Shown piece by piece: positions 35,784 through 49,700 of a stretch of DNA of 64,000 nucleotides. Both the position numbers and the translations under genes were made by a program. Source of the stretch: Septoria linicola (taxonomy: Eukaryota; Ascomycota; Dothideomycetes; Mycosphaerellales; Mycosphaerellaceae); assembly GCA_024114885.1 (NCBI GenBank), contig CP099427.1, positions 2,158,001 through 2,222,000 on the forward strand. The letters are read 5' to 3'. Positions within the stretch are counted from its first letter, which is position 1; every line of letters starts with the position of its first letter. Under the pieces are notes generated by a model, which searched no databases, was not told the origin of the DNA, and was given only the letters and a program-made list of their open reading frames with translations.

Positions 35784-38700
35784 TAGTATATAATACGCTC
35801 TCTACTTTTAATAGGTTATAAGCCTAGGTTTATATACTAAATAAGAGTAACCTATATTAGTATAGGTTACTTATATCCCTTATAGTTTATAGAAAACATT
35901 TAGAGCCTAGAAGTTTCTCTAACTATATTACTAACGAAGCTAGTTTATACCTAGTAGTATATAAGTTAGTAAAGATCTCTATAAGATAGTAGTATATTCC
36001 TACTTTATTAATACCTACCTAGTTCTCTACTATTATACCTAGTATTACTCGAGTTAGAAGAGGCTACCTAGCCTTCCTACTACCTAGTAGTAGAAACTCT
36101 ACTAAGAGAGAAAGATCTAAGTCTTAGTAATTTCCTAAATACGAGGAATCTCTATCTCTTAGAGCTAGTCTCCTTACTATAAGAAATTACTAATTTACTC
36201 TTCTCTAGAATCCTTAGCTAGTCTAAAGTATTCTACTAATTATTTATTCTATTTACCTATTTCTATAATAGACTAAGAGGATAAGAAGAGCTAAAGGATT
36301 CTAATCCTAGATATAACTAACTAGAAGAAATAGTTTAAACTATAGATAGATAAGCTAGAAGGAAAGGACTAGTTCTAGATAATTAGCTAACTAATTATTA
36401 GAGAGAACCTATATATAGTTTAGTAGGATACTAGTCTCTAGATATATATTACTTAGAATTAATACTTCTTAAAAGATAATATAGTATATAGGTTTAGTAT
36501 TAGATATAGTATTAGTAAAGATAATAAGATAGAACTAGAGATATAGTATATTACTATATTAGTAGCTAAAATATAGGTAGTTCTCTAGAATAAGTATAAT
36601 AGAGTCCTAAAGTCTTATATAATAGGTCTAATTAAGTAGTTTATTATATATAGGATATTACCTAATAATCTAATTAGGGAAGTATAGAGATACCTTAGAG
36701 GCCTAGGTAAGAGGATTACTAAGATTAATCCTTAGGAAACTTACTACTAGAGCTAAGAGAAAAGGCTAAAATATCTCCTATAGTCTCTACCTATATTATA
36801 CTAAGTAGCTAAGGATACTATTATAACTTAACTATCTTTAGATATAGATACTATTCTCCTTCTACTTAAGTCCTAAGAGGTAAGAGATAATCTAGATAAG
36901 ATAAATATAGGTTTAGCTATATTCTATCCTAAGTAGCTCTACTAAGGAAAGTCTCTACTAATATACGAGCTCTATAAGAAAGAGAAGTACTAGTTAAAAG
37001 ATTATCCTAACCTTTCTACTACTAAAAAACTATCCTAGTAGAGAAATAGTACTAAAAACTAGAAAGACTCTTAGAGATTATTCCTTAGAAAGAGAGTTAG
37101 AAGATCCTTTTTACTAAAAAATACTAGATATATTAAGAAAGCTATCTATAAGTTATTATTATATAATAAGCTAAAGAAGGCTATCTAGAGAATAGGTAAG
37201 TAGCTTTAGAGAATAGAAAAGTCTAGAAAGCTTCTAAAGAAAAGATTTTTAGCCTAGGAGTCTAGTTCTAGTTCTAATTCTAGAACTTATTCTAGTTCTA
37301 GAAGTAATAATAATTCCCTATTAGAAGATAATAATTAAGATAAGTTAGCCTATTCTATAATTAAGGCTAAAGGCAAGTTATTACCCTAAGAATAGCTCTT
37401 AGATTCCTATACCTTATCTTATATAACTAACTAACTATCCTTCTTTAGATTAGTAAAGCTACTAAAGAAGAAAGTATAGATTAAGGTAGAAGGAGGATAC
37501 CTCTATATAACCTACTCTAGACTAATATAGATAAAGAGAATCTTAGAAAGAGAAGTTCTACTTAATAAGATACTATTTATTCCTAATCTTAGAGTAAATC
37601 TTATATTATAGAATTAGTTTAGTAAGTAATTTAGAGTCTAAAAGCCTAATTTTACTCTTACCTCTCTAGATAGCTAAATAGTTATAAAGACTAAGCTAGT
37701 TAAAGGTATTCTATTTATTAGTAAGATATTACCTCTTTTATAGGAAAAGTTATATTACTTACTATATAATCCTATAAAAGTTAATAATACCTATACTACT
37801 CTATTAGAGAAGGATCTAAAATAGTAGGAGCTATAGTATAGAAGATTTATATACTTTAGAAAAGAGTTACTCTTAAACCTTTATAAAGTTACTAATCTAA
37901 AGAAGAGAATTCTAATTCCTAGGAATCCTAGCTAGAAAGAGTATAAGTATAGAATCTATATAATAGGTAAGATAAAGAAATACCTAGGTAAGTCTATTAA
38001 GAGAAGACCTAAAAGATTAGCCTTTATATTAGTAGATATCTATAGACTATTACTATTATTAGTAAAAGGTTTTATATAGTAGCTTAAGATTATTAATAAC
38101 TTCTTAAGAAAGAAATAGGTATTTCTATTTAAAGCTAGATTAGATATACTAACTACTCTTTAGAACTAGAGGATTAAGGTAGAAAGGTAGTTAGTAGCAC
38201 TCCTTAAGTCTATAAGAGCTAATAATACTAGAGAAATTACTACTTTAATTAAATAGTAGAAGAAGGACTTTAGAATTACTCTTAAGCTAACTAAAGCCTA
38301 TAATTTACTCTAGAATAGAGTAGTTAAGAGGTCTATCTAAATATTAGAGGCCTCTATTAGAGTAATACTTAAAGAGAGTAAGATATCTATTAAGTTTTAG
38401 CTAGAAGCCTTTAAAGTATAAATATATATAAAAAACAAGCTTCTAAATAGATCTAATATTAAGAGATTTAAGCTCTTACCTAATAAAGCTTTTAATAGGA
38501 TTAAACTAATAGTCTCCTACCTTAAAGTATAAGAATATAGAGCTATAGTATATATAGATATAAAAGTATAGCCTTAGTAGGTAAGGAGTAATAAACTAAT
38601 AAATAGAGAAAAGAATACTATATTTATTAGATACTATAATAATATAGTAAAAGTATAGAAGTTCTAGAAGCTAGATATAAAGGCTATTAAGTAGTATACT

Positions 38701-39614
38701 AATATAATCTTCTTTAAAGATAAACTAGGTAGAGAATTAGACTTAAATATTAAAATTAAGAATCTTCCTAATTTAGCTCTAGAAAAAAGACCTATTAGAA
38801 GGCTAAGAACTATTAGCTAGCCTACTCTATAGGCTAGTAGAAGTACTCTAAGTACTCTTAGTCTAAGCTAGTAGAAGCCTTCTTCTTCTTAGCTATTAGT
38901 ATAGGTTTAAGAAAAAAAGAAACTCTTTATATAACTTCTTCTTCTACTAGAAGATATAGAAGAGTATAGAAAATTCCTAGACTAAAAGAAAGTTAAAAAA
39001 GAATCTAAGAATTCTATCTAAGAAACTATAGAGATAGATTAGAAATAGATAGTTTTAAAGTAAACTCTTAGAAAGAGGAAAGTATCCTAAGAACTTAATA
39101 GATTTAACTAGAAGCTAAAGCTAATTAGGCTTAAGTTAGATTAGAATAGTTAGCTAGATAAAGGAATACTCTTAGAGTATTAGGCTTTTTTCTTAGCTAT
39201 AAGCTCTATTAACCTAAATATCCTATAGGACTTAGAATTCTTAGAGAAAGTTAAAGAGATTATATTCTCTACTACTAAAGAAGTAGGAATATATAAATAG
39301 AAGGTTCTAATCCTAAAAAACTATAAGAAAGTAGTAAGTAATCCTAAATAGGGTTATCTCTAGTAAGAAGCTATTTAGAAGAAGCTAGATATACTTATAA
39401 GTAATAATTCCTAGACTATAGTAGTTCTACTAGAAGAGACTAACTTAGTTACCTTAAGATAGGTCTTTAATATTAAGAGAAAACTTAGTAGTACTATTAA
39501 AAAGTTTTAAGTAAGACTAGTTATAAGAAATTTCTCCTAAAAGTATAGAGTAGACTATATAGAAACTTTTACCTCTATAGTTAGGTAGGATACTCTAAGA
39601 GGATTTATAGCTAT
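35784..39614 (+). mobile_element. Copy II, LTR end, gag, integrase and start of RT
   Basis: Resumes the interrupted LTR (35789-35813), then the primer site GGTTATAAGCC at 35814 and about 3.8 kb of gag-pol. It aligns throughout with copies I, III and V but has almost no CA or TG dinucleotides left, so nearly every alterable site has been changed. It has small indels of its own near 36185 and 37920. It is interrupted at 39614 by copy III within the reverse transcriptase region. Confidence 0.9.
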
Positions 39615-39892
39615 TGTTGAGAATGTATCCTAGATAGTTAGTCTAGATATAGACTTCTAAGCATGGTTCTAGATACCTAAGGCATCCACCTAAGGCTTAG
39701 TAAGAGGTATATCTTACTTCTCTTTCTTCTCTTCTTAGATAACTAACTTAATTAACTTTATATTTAGTTCCTAGCATATTGCTACTACACTATATATATA
39801 AGTTAGTTCAAGATTAATCCTCTATTCTTCTTTACTACGCTATACCCTCCTTAACATTATATAGTATCTATAAACGCCCTCCACTTTTAACA
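39615..39892 (+). repeat. Copy III 5' LTR
   Basis: 278 bases, TGTTGAG..TTTTAACA. It differs from its 3' partner only by transitions; I saw no indel or transversion. Confidence 0.94.
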
Positions 39893-39907
39893 GGTTATAA
39901 GCCTGGG
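39893..39907 (+). other. Primer binding site, copy III
   Basis: GGTTATAAGCCTGGG directly follows the LTR. Allowing G-to-A changes at TG, it is the complement of the anticodon arm of initiator tRNA-Met (GGGCTCATAACC), as in copia and Ty5 half-tRNA priming. The same site sits at 29765, 35814, 53110 and 60160, and inverted at 52509-52523. Confidence 0.65.
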
Positions 39908-42900
39908 TTTATATACTAAATAGGAGCAACCTATGTTAGTATAGGTTACTTATATCCCTTACAGTTTATAGAAAACATTTAGGGCCTAGAAGTTTCCCTA
40001 ACTATATTACTAACGAAGCTAGTTTATACCTAGTAGTATACAAGTTAGTAAAGATCTCTATAAGACAGTAGTGTGTTTCTACTTTATTAATACCTGCCTA
40101 GTTCTCTACTATTACACCTAGCATTACTAGAGTTAGAAGAGGCCACTTAGCCTTCCTACTACCTAGTAATAGAAACTCTACTAAGAGAGAAAGATCTAAG
40201 TCTTAGTAATTTCCTAAATACGAGGAATCCCTGTCCCTTAGAGCTAGTCTCCCTACTATAAGAAATTACCCTTCTCTAGAATCCTTAGCTAGTCTGAAGT
40301 ATTCTACTAATTATTTATTCTATTCACCTATTTCTATAATAGACTAAGAGGACAAGAAGAGCTAAAGGATTCTAATCCTAGACAGAACTAACTAGAAGAG
40401 ATAGTTCAAGCTACAGATAGACAAGCTAGAAGGAAAGGACTAGTTCTAGGCAATCAGCTAACTAATTGTTAGAGGGAACCTATATATAGTTTAGTAGGAC
40501 ACTAGTCTTTAGATATATGTCACTTAGAATCAATACTTCTTAAAAGACAATATAGTATGTAGGTTTAGTATTAGATATAGTATTAGTAAAGATAATAAGA
40601 TAGAGCTAGAGACATAGTATATTACTATACTAGTAGCTAAGATGTAGGTAATTCTCTAGAACAAGTATAATAGAGTCCTAAAGTCCTATACTATAGGTCT
40701 AATTGAGCAGTTTGTTATATTCAGGATATTACCTAATAAAACAATTAGGGAAGTATAGAGATATCTTAGAGGCCTAGGTAAGAGGATTACTAAGATTGAT
40801 CCTTAGGAAGCCTACTACTAGAGCTAAGAGAAAAGGCTGAAACATCTCCTATAGTCCCTACCTATATTATACTAAGCAGCTAAGGATACTATTATAACCT
40901 AACTATCCTTAGATATAGACACTGTTCTCCTTCTACTTAAGTCCTAAGAGGCAAGAGACAATCTAGACAAGATAGACACAGGTCTAGCTATATTCTATTC
41001 TAGGTAGCCCTACTAAGGAAAGTCCCTACTAATATGCTAGCTCTATAAGAAAGGGAAGCACTAGTTAAAGGATTGTCCTAACCTCCCTACTACTAAGAAA
41101 CTGTCCTAGTAGAGAAATAGTACTAAGAACTAGAAGGACCCTTAGAGATTATTCCTTAGAGGGAGGGTTAGAAGATCCTCTTTACTAAGGAATGCTAGAC
41201 ATATTAAGAAAGCTATCTATAAGTCATTATTATATAATAAGCTAAAGAAGGTTGTCTAGAAAATAGGCAAGTAGCTTTAAAGGATAGAAAAGTCTAGAAA
41301 GCTTCTAAAGAAAGGATTTTTAGCCTAGGAGTCTAGTTCTAGTTCTGATTCTGGAACTTACTCTAGTTCTAGAAGCAATAATAATTCCCTATTAGAAGAT
41401 AATAACTAAGATAAGTTAGCCTATTCTATAATTAAGGCTAAAGGCAAGTTGTTACCCTAAGAATAGCTCTTAGATTCCTATACCTTATCCTATATAACTA
41501 ACTAACTATCCTTCTTTAGATTAGTAAAGCTACTAAGGAAGAAAGTATAGATTAAGGTAGGAGGAGGATACCTCTATATAACCTACTCTAGACTAGTATA
41601 GATAAAGGGAATCTTAGGAGGAGAAGTTCTACTTAATAGGGTACTATTTGTTCCTAATCTTAGAGTAAATCTTATATTATAGGATTAGTTTAGTAAGCAA
41701 TTTAGAGTCTAGAAGCCTAATTTCACTCTTACCTCCCTAGATAGCTAAATAGTTATAAAGACCAAGCTAGTTAGAGGTGTTCTATTTATTAGTAAGATAT
41801 TACCTCTCCTATAGGAAAAGTTATATTACTTACTATATAATCCTATAGAGGTTAATAATGCCTATACTGCCCTATTAGAGAAGGATCTAAAACAGTAGGA
41901 GCTATAGTATAGAAGATTTGCATACTTTAGAAGAGGGTTACTCTTAAACCTTTATAAAGTTACTAACCTAAAGGAAAGAATTCTAATTCCTAACTAGGAA
42001 GAGTATAAGTATAGGATCTATATAATAGGCAAGATAAAGAAATACCTAGGCAAGTCTATTAAGAGAAGACCTAAAAGATTAGCCCTTATATTAGTAGATA
42101 TCTGTAGACTATTACTATTATTAGTAAAAGGTTTTATATAGTAGCTTAAGATTATTAATAACTTCTTAAGAAAGAAATAGGCATTTCTACTTAAGGCTAG
42201 ATCAGATATACTAACTGCTCTTTAGAACTAGAGGATTAAGGTAGAAAGGTAGTTAGTAGCACTCCTCAAGTCTATAAGGGCTAATAATGCTAGAGAGATT
42301 ACTACTTTAATTAAATAGTAGGAGAAGGACTTTAGAATTACCCTTAAGCTAACTAAGGCCTATAATTTACTCTAGAATAGAGTAGTTAAGAGGTCTATCT
42401 AAACATTAGAAGCCTCTATTAGAGCAATACTTAAAGAAAGCAAGATACCTATTAAGTTTTAGCTAGAAGCTCTTAAAGCATAGGTATATATAAGGAACAA
42501 GCTTCTAAATAGACCTAATATTAAGGGATTTAAGCTCTTACCTAATAAAGCTTTTAATAGGATCAAACTAATAGTCTCCTACCTTAAGGTATAAGGATAT
42601 AGAGCTATAGTGTATATAGATACAAGAGTATAGCCTTAGTAGGCAAGGAGTAACAAACTAATAAACAGAGGAAAGGATACTATGTTTATTAGATACTATA
42701 ACAATATAGTAAAGGTATAGAAGTTCTAGGAGCTAGACATGAAGGCTATTAAGTAGTATACTAATATAATCTTCTTTAAAGATAAGCTAGGTAGAGAATT
42801 AGACTTAAATATTAAGATTAAGAATCTCCCTAGTTTAGCTCTAGAAAGAAGACCTATTAGAAGGCTAAGAACTATTAGCTAGCCTACTCTACAAGCTAGT

Positions 42901-45635
42901 AGGAGTACCCTAGGTGCTCCTAGTCTAGGCTAGTAGAAGCCTCCTCCCCCTTAGCTATTAGTATAGGTTTAGGAAGGAAAGAAACTCTTTATATAACTTC
43001 TACCTCTACTAGAAGATATAGGAGAGTATAGAAAATTCCTAGACTAAGGGAAAGTTAAGAAAGAATCTAAGAATTCTACCTAAGAAACTATAGAGGTAGA
43101 TTAGGAGTAGACAGCCCTAAGGCAAACCCTTAGAAAGAGGAAAGTATCCTAAGAACTTAATAGATTTAACTAGAAGCTGAAGCTAATTAGGCTTAAGCTA
43201 GATTAGAATAGTTAGCTAGACAAGGAAATGCTCCTAGAGTATTAGGCTTTCTTCTTAGCTATAAGCTCTATTAACCTAGGTATCCTATAAGACCTAGAAT
43301 TCTTAGAGGAAGTTAAAGAGATTATATTCTTAGCTACTAAAGAAGTAGGAATATATAAATAGGAGGTTCTAATCCTAAAGAACTATAAGGAAGTAGTAAG
43401 TAATCCTAAGTAGGGTTATCTCTAGTAAGAAGCTATTTAGAAGGAGCTAGATGTACTTATAAGTAACAACACCTAGACTATAGTAGTCCCACTAAAAGGG
43501 GCTAACCTAGTTACCTTAAGATAGGTCTTTAATGTCAAGAGAAAGCTTAGTAGAGCTATTAAAAAGTTCAAGGTAAGACTAGTTATAAGAGGGTTCTCTC
43601 AAAAGTATAGAGTAGACTATATAGAGACTTTTGCCCCTATAGTTAGGTAGGATACTCTAAGAGGATTCATGGCTATAGTCTGTAAGAAGGACCTAGTTCT
43701 GCACTAAGTAGATATAAATAATGTATTTATAGAGAGTACCCTATATAAGGACATCTATATAATCCTACTACTAGGTATTAACCTACTAACTAGTATAGTC
43801 TTACAAGTTCTAAGGAGTCTCTATAGGCTAAAGCAAGCTATAAGAGACTAGAATTAGCTATATATATTAAAGCTAAAAAGAATAGGATTTAGACAATTAG
43901 AAGTAGACCTATGTCTTCTAATCTATAAGAAAAGGAAAGACCTAATAATCCTAATCTATATTAATAATATACCTATTACTATAGAGAGACTAGAAGATGT
44001 CCTCTAGGTTAAAGACCAACTTAGTAAGGTCTTTAAGATCAAAGATCTTAGAGAACTAGACAAGATTCTTAGAATGAGACTAATAAGAAATAGACAGTAA
44101 GGCTAGCTGAAACTTAACTAGAAGCACTATATCTAAGAGAACCTAGCTAAGATAGGAATAGGTTAAGAGACTGTATTACTAACTCTTTTACTAATAGACA
44201 GCTATAAAAGTCTAAAGCCTACTAGACTAAATAATAAAAGGTATAACAAATAGGAGTACTAATCTATTATTAGAACATAGATATAGCTTACAACTGTTAT
44301 AAGACTAGACATTTTATTTGCCCTTAGAAGATTAAGCTCCTATGTTAGTAATCTAATAGTAGGATATATAAAGGCTCTAAAGAAGCTAACTAGATACCTG
44401 AGATCAAACCTAGACCTTAGTCTAAGATACTTAAGGAATAGTTAAGGCTTTCTTACTAGATATATAGACTCTAACTATATAATAGACAAGACTAACAGAG
44501 TCTTAATCCTTAGATATGTCTTCTTCCTTTATAGTACACTAATCTCCTAGATAAGTAAGAAGCAGAAATCTATAGCTATATCTATAATAGAAGCTAAATA
44601 CATAGCTATAGGTATATGTGCAAAACAGTTATAGTTCCTTAGTGCTCTTTTAAGAGAGCTTAGATACCTAGAGTTAGTAGGAGAATGTTCTTACTAACTA
44701 AGGATCCTTAGTAACTAGGAAACTGTTACTAGAATTAGGCCAATTTAGCTAAAAGGTAATAACTAAGCTGCCCTTACTCTAGTTAAGGACTTACATGTTT
44801 ATAATAAGTCTAAACACATTAATATCTTATACAATGCTATAAGAAAGCTCTAGTAGAACAGACTTATCTCTATAGAATATATAAACACAAAAGAGATAGT
44901 AGTAGATAGTCTTACTAAGCTAAAGAATAGACTACAGTTTTAGGAGTTTATAAGGCAGCTCTACCTTATATAAGAGATATACAAAAGATAACTCCAAGCC
45001 TTAGAGTTAAACTAAGAGGAGTCTAAAAGAAAGATTTTAGTTACTTGACTCCTCCTTAGTTAGACTTTATAAAGTCCTAAATACTCTTACTAATATTAGA
45101 CCTATTACTAACTATAATATTACTATATAGCACCTAGCTAAACTAGACACCCCCTAAGGCTAAGTACTAGTTAATATTAAAGACCTCCTCTATAGTAGCT
45201 ATTATCTCCTCTACTAGTATATAGTTACTCTACTCCCTAGCTTAATATAAGATCCCTATAGCTAAGAATAGTGCACCCTAAAGACTATTAGGGAACTAAG
45301 AAGCTATATAGAATATAACTAAGTAGGGGACTAGGCTATAAGGAATCTAGGGAGCTGTTAGAATTAGCTATAAGAAAGGATAGGGGCAACTTACTAGATA
45401 GTCTATGTCCTAAACAATCCACTCCTATATAAGAGAGGAGGAAGATCTTATAGAAGGCATTTCTTTTGCCTTTTTATAAGAGATAGTAATATAGAAAGTT
45501 TGTTAGATTAATAGTTAGTACTATCTAGTTATTAGTCTGAAAAGTAAGTACTTAATAACTAATCAAGATTAGGACTAGCATTTGAGTACTATAGATGATC
45601 TATTGAAAGATCTAACTATATAGCATAAGTAGGAG

Positions 45636-45913
45636 TGTTAAGAATGTATCCTAGATAGTTAGTCTAGATATAGACTTCTAAGTATGGTTCTAGATGCCTA
45701 AGGCATCTACCTAAGGCTTAGTAAGAGGTATATCTTGCTTCTCTTTCTTCTCTTCTTAGATAACTAACTCAATTAACTTTATATTTAGTTCCTAGTATAT
45801 TACTACTACACTATGTGTATAAGTTAGTTCAAGATTAATCCCCTATTCTTCTTTACTACGCTATACCCTCCTTAACATTATATAGTATCTACAAACGCTC
45901 TCTACTTTTAACA
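45636..45913 (+). repeat. Copy III 3' LTR
   Basis: 278 bases, TGTTAAG..TTTTAACA, preceded by AAGTAGGAG. Confidence 0.94.
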
Positions 45914-46502
45914 GCTATAGTCTATAAGAAGAACCTAGTTCTATACTAAATAGATATAAATAATATATTTATAGAGAGTACTCTATATAAGAATATCTAT
46001 ATAATCCTACTACTAGATATTAACCTACTAACTAGTATAGTCTTATAAGTTCTAAAAAGTCTCTATAGGCTAAAGTAAGCTATAAGAGACTAGAATTAGC
46101 TATATATATTAAAGCTAAAAGAAATAGGATTTAGATAATTAGAAGTAGACCTATATCTTCTAATCTATAAGAAAAGGAAAGATCTAATAATCCTAATCTA
46201 TATTAATAATATACCTATTACTATAGAGAGACTAGAAGATATTCTCTAGTTTAAAGACTAACTTAGTAAGGTCTTTAAGATTAAAGATCTTAGAGAACTA
46301 GATAAGATTCTTAGAATAAGACTAATAAGAAATAGATAGTAAGGCTAGCTAAAACTTAACTAGAAGTACTATATCTAAGAGAACCTAGCTAAGATAGAAA
46401 TAGGCTAAGAAACTATATTACTAACTCTTTTACTAATAGACAGCTATAAAAGTCTAAAGCCTACTAGACTAAATAATAAAAGGTATAATAAATAGAAGTA
46501 CT
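45914..46502 (+). mobile_element. Copy II, RT fragment
   Basis: Resumes the reverse transcriptase region exactly where copy III cut it (GCTAT duplicated). It carries the Tyr-Ile-Asn-Asn form of the catalytic motif near 46200. Copy IV interrupts it after GTACT. Confidence 0.92.
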
Positions 46503-46780
46503 TATTAAAAGTAGAGGGCGTTTATAGATACTATATAATGTCAAGGAGGGTATAGCGTAGTAAAGAAGAATAGAGGATCAATCTTGAACTGACTTATATA
46601 TATAGTATAGTAGCAATATACTAGGAACCAAATACAAAGTTAATTAAGTTAGTTATCTAAGAAGAGAAGAAAGAGAAGTAAGATATACCTCTTACTAAGC
46701 CTTAGGTAGATGCCTCAGGCATCTAGAACTATGCTCAGAAGTCTATATCTAGACTAACTATCTAGGATACATTCTTAACA
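46503..46780 (-). repeat. Copy IV 3' LTR
   Basis: 278 bases; on the plus strand it reads TATTAAAAGTAGAGGG to CATTCTTAACA. Confidence 0.93.
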
Positions 46781-49700
46781 CTCCTACTTATACTATATAG
46801 TCAGATCTTTTAATAGATTATCTATAGTACTCAAATGCTAGTCCTAATCTTGATTAGTTATCAAGTACTTACTTTTTAGACTAATAACTAGATAGTACTA
46901 ACTATTAATCTAATAAACTTTCTATACTACTATCTCCTACAAAAAGGCAAAAGAAATACCTTCTATAAGATCTTCCTCTTCTCTTATATAGGAGTAGATT
47001 ATTCAGGACATAGACTATCTAGTAAGTTGCCCTTATCCTTTCTTATAGCTAATTCTAACAGCTCCCTAGATTCCTTATAGCCTAGTCTCCTACTTAGTTA
47101 TATTCTATATAGCTTCTTAGTTCCCTAATAGTCTTTAGGGTATACTATTCTTAGCTATAGGGATCTTATATTAAGCTAGGGAGTAGAGTAACTATATACT
47201 AGTAGAGGAGATAATAGCTACTATAGAGGAGGTCTTTAATATTAACTAGTACTTAGCCTTAGGGGGTGTCTAGTTTAGCTAGGTGCTATATAGTAATATT
47301 ATAGTTAGTAACAGGTCTAATATTAGTAAGGGTATTTAGGACTTTGTAAAGTCTAACTAAGGAGGAGTCAAGTAACTAAAATCTTTCTTTTAGACTCCTC
47401 TTAGTTCAACTCTAAGGCTTAGAGTTATCTTTTGTATATCTCTTATATAAGGTAGAGCTGCCTTACAAACTCTTGAAACTATAGTCTATTCTTTAGCTTA
47501 GTAAGACTATCTGCTACTATCTCTTTTATATTTATATATTCTATAGAGATAAGTCTATTCTACTAGAGCTTTCTTATAGTATTATATAAGATATTAATAT
47601 GTTTAGACTTGTTATAAACATATAAGTCCTTAACTAGAGTAAGGGTAGCTTAGTTATTACCTTTTAGCTAAATTAGCCTAATTCTAGTAACAGTTTCCTA
47701 GTTACTAAGGATCCTTAGTTAGTAAGAATATTCTCCTACTAACTCTAGGTATCTAAGCTCTCTTAAAAGAGCACTAAGGAACTGTAACTGTTTTGTATAT
47801 ATACCTATAGCTATATATTCAGCTTCTATTATAGATGTAGCTATAGATTTCTACTTCTTACTTATCTAGGAGATTAGTGCACTATAAAGGAAGAAGATAT
47901 ATCCAAGGATTAAGACTCTGTTAGTCTTGTCTATTATATAGTTAGAGTCTATATATCTAGTAAGAAAGCCTTAACTATTCCTTAAGTATCTTAGACTAAG
48001 GTCTAGGTTTGATCTTAGGTATCTAGTTAGCTTCTTTAGAGCCTTTATATATCCTACTATTAGATTACTAACATAGGAGCTTAATCTTCTAAGGGTAAAT
48101 GAAATGTCTAGTCTTATAATAGTTGTAAGCTATATCTATGTTCTAATAATAGATTAGTACTCCTATTTGTTATACCTTTTATTATTTAGTCTAGTAGGCT
48201 TTAGACTTTCATAGCTGTCTATTAGTAAAAGAGTTAGTAATATAGTCTCTTAACCTATTCCTATCTTAGCTAGGTTCTCTTAGATATAGTACTTCTAGTC
48301 AAGTTTCAGCTAGCCTTACTATCTGTTTCTTGTTAGTCTCATTCTAAGAATCTTGTCTAGTTCTCTAAGATCTTTGATCTTAAAGACCTTACTAAGTTAG
48401 TCTTTAAACTAGAGGACATCTTCTAGTCTCTCTATAGTAATAGGTATGTTATTAACATAGATTAGGATTATTAGGTCTTTCCTTTTCTTATAGATTAGAA
48501 GATATAGGTCTACTTCTAATTGTCTGAATCCTATTCCTTTTAGCTTTAATATATATAGCTAATTCTAGTCTCTTATAGCTTACTTCAGCCTATAGAGACT
48601 CCTTAGAACTTATAAGACTATACTAGTTAGTAGGTTAACACCTAGTAGTAGGATTATATAGATATCCTTATATAGGGTACTCTCTATAAATGCATTGTTT
48701 ATATCTACTTAGTGCAGAACTAGGTCCTTCTTGTAGACTATAGCCATGAATCCTCTTAGAGTATCCTACCTAACTATAGAGGCAAAAGTCTCTATATAGT
48801 CTACTCTATACTTTTAGGAGAACCCTCTTATAACTAGTCTTGCCTTAAACTTTTTAATAGCTCTACTAAGCTTTCTCTTAATATTAAAGACCTATCTTAA
48901 GGTAACTAGGTTAGCCCCTTTTAGTAGGACTACTATAGTCTAGGTATTGTTACTTACAAGTATATCTAGCTCCTTCTAAATAGCTTCTTACTAGAGATAA
49001 CCCTACTTAGGATCACTTACTACTTCCTTATAGTTCCTTAGAATTAGAACCTCCTATTTGTATATTCCTACTTCTTTAGTAGCTAAGAATATAATCTCTT
49101 TAACTTCCTCTAAGAATTCTAGGTCCTATAGGATGCCTAGGTTAATAGAGCTTATAGCTAAGAAGAAAGCCTAATACTCTAGGAGCATTTCCTTGTCTAG
49201 CTAACTATTCTAATCTAGCTTAAGCCTAATTAGCTTTAGCTTCTAGTTAAATCTATTAAGTTCTTAGGATACTTTCCTCTTTCTAAGGATTTGCCTTAGG
49301 GCTATCTACTCCTAATCTACCTCTATAGTTTCTTAGGCAGAATTCTTAGATTCTTTCTTAACTTTCCCTTAGTCTAGGAATTTTCTATACTCTCCTATAT
49401 CTTCTAATAGAGGTGGAAGTTATATAAAGAGTTTCTTTCCTTCCTAAACCTATACTAATAGCTAAGGGGGAGGAGGCTTCTACTAGCCTAGACTAGGAGC
49501 ACCTAGGGTACTCCTACTAGCTTATAGAGTAGGCTAGCTAATAGTTCTTAGCCTTCTAATAGGTCTTCTTTCTAGAGCTGAACTAGGGAGATTCTTAATC
49601 TTAATATTTAAGTCTAATTCTCTACCTAGCTTATCTTTAAAGAAGATTATATTAGTATGCTACTTAATAGCCTTTATATCTGGCTCCTAGAACTTCTATA

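Larger units (their letters stand above)
39615..45913 (+). mobile_element. Copy III, full-length Ty1/copia retrotransposon, RIP-mutated
   Basis: 6299 bases; the target duplication GCTAT lies at 39610-39614 and 45914-45918. The 5' end is TGTTGAG and the 3' end TTTTAACA, so it keeps intact TG..CA termini. The primer site starts at 39893. The gag knuckle lies at 41035-41076, with Trp codons turned to TAG and its second Cys to Tyr. The RT catalytic motif at 43957-43968 reads Tyr-Ile-Asn-Asn instead of Tyr-Val-Asp-Asp. RNase H with a Glu-Ala-Lys-Tyr motif is near 44590. It is less RIP-altered than copy II. It is not coding now. Confidence 0.94.
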
